Shown here one piece after another: positions 5,127 through 5,472 of a stretch of DNA of 5,472 nucleotides (the first letter of the stretch is position 1; every line of letters starts with the position of its first letter). The notes below the pieces were generated by a model. That model saw only the letters and a list, made by a program, of their open reading frames with translations, ran no database searches and was not told the origin of the DNA. The stretch lies in contig CAKQVC010000161.1 of assembly GCA_934277655.1 (NCBI GenBank), positions 1 to 5,472 on the forward strand. The letters run 5' to 3'. Both the position numbers and the translations under genes were made by a program. This stretch comes from an uncultured Clostridia bacterium. GTDB taxonomy: Bacteria; Bacillota; Clostridia; Peptostreptococcales; Anaerovoracaceae.

Positions 5127-5472
5127 ATGTTATATAGAGAAGAACTTGAAAGAAGAGAATATGAAATTTTATCAGAAAAAGCGACAAAAAGTGCGGCCTC
5201 CCGGGGGCGTCTGATTTCTGAAGAGAAATGCGATCTCAGAACAGAATTCCAAAGAGACAGAGACCGGATCCTGCATTCTAAATCTTTTCGCAGGCTGATG
5301 CATAAGACTCAGGTGTTTCTGGCACCGGAAGGAGATCATTTCCGCACGCGGCTGACGCATACGCTGGAAGTTGCACAGATTGCAAGGACAATATCCAGAG
5401 GCTTAAACTTAAATGAAGACCTGACAGAAGCGATTGCACTTGGACACGATCTGGGGCACACTCCTTTTGGAC
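5127..5472 (+). CDS. dGTPase-like dNTP triphosphohydrolase (HD domain), N-terminal part, cut by window edge
   Basis: The first 115 codons of a deoxyguanosinetriphosphate triphosphohydrolase family protein, which cleaves dNTPs to deoxynucleoside and inorganic triphosphate. Visible marks are SRGR (25-28), [26 protein letters not shown] (38-63), the [11 protein letters not shown] segment with metal ligand His78, and [10 protein letters not shown] (106-115) with the His107-Asp108 pair that gives the HD superfamily its name. The residues after Gly115, including the last metal-binding Asp, lie outside the window. It follows dut by 37 bases in the same direction, so it is probably cotranscribed. In many Clostridia this gene is followed by dnaG and rpoD, which I would expect next; that is remembered context, not seen here. 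True substrate preference within the family varies, so I do not assign dgt as a symbol. Confidence 0.92.
   Translation, partial: MLYREELERREYEILSEKATKSAASRGRLISEEKCDLRTEFQRDRDRILHSKSFRRLMHKTQVFLAPEGDHFRTRLTHTLEVAQIARTISRGLNLNEDLTEAIALGHDLGHTPFG

Noticed and set aside
5127..5472. HD phosphohydrolase as an antiphage dNTP-depletion gene
   Set aside because: The context is a housekeeping operon with dut and an M16 peptidase, and no defence partner or mobile-element sign is present.

Overview
The window reads as a chromosomal segment of a spore-forming, low-to-moderate G+C Clostridia, most likely a Lachnospiraceae-type bacterium. The grounds are Firmicutes-style ribosome binding sites (AAGGAGG), the conserved order M16 peptidase - dUTPase - dGTPase-like gene, a TAXI-type TRAP transporter operon with a lipoprotein binding subunit, and a cysteine-rich protein with a DPC-repeat tail preceded by a sequence that fits the late mother-cell (sigma-K) promoter consensus. 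The taxonomic call is inference from gene content and remembered homologues; no 16S or marker tree is available.

Left part, minus strand (1-1673): a tripartite tricarboxylate-independent (TRAP) uptake operon of the TAXI class, read right to left. The order is the solute-binding lipoprotein (735-1673), a DUF1850 membrane-anchored protein (235-717), and the start of the fused 4TM/12TM permease (203 to beyond base 1). The first gene has a strong Shine-Dalgarno and ATG; the next two both start with TTG. An AT-rich 304-base gap (1674-1977) holds a weak promoter candidate, a perfect TTGTATACAA palindrome and the terminator of the neighbouring gene.

Middle, minus strand (1978-3027): a single-gene unit encoding a 349-residue protein with 29 cysteines and a C-terminal DPC repeat. 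It has its own strong RBS, a sigma-K-like promoter and a clean 10-bp-stem terminator. I infer a spore coat or exosporium protein, similar in style to CdeC of Clostridioides difficile.

Right part, plus strand (3161-5472): a tightly packed operon of a 61-residue two-helix membrane protein, an M16 zinc peptidase (MlpA/YmxG type), a dUTPase and a dGTPase-like HD phosphohydrolase cut by the window edge. The first three genes overlap by 8 and 10 bases. The last two act on the dNTP pool: dUTPase removes dUTP, and the HD enzyme hydrolyses dNTPs to nucleosides and triphosphate. The divergent 133-base gap (3028-3160) carries overlapping, opposed promoter candidates: a vegetative-type extended -10 for the plus operon and the sigma-K-like site for the spore gene.

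Nothing in the window looks like a mobile element, CRISPR array, defence system, tRNA or rRNA. The most notable parts are the cysteine-rich protein with its promoter arrangement and the uncharacterised small membrane protein.
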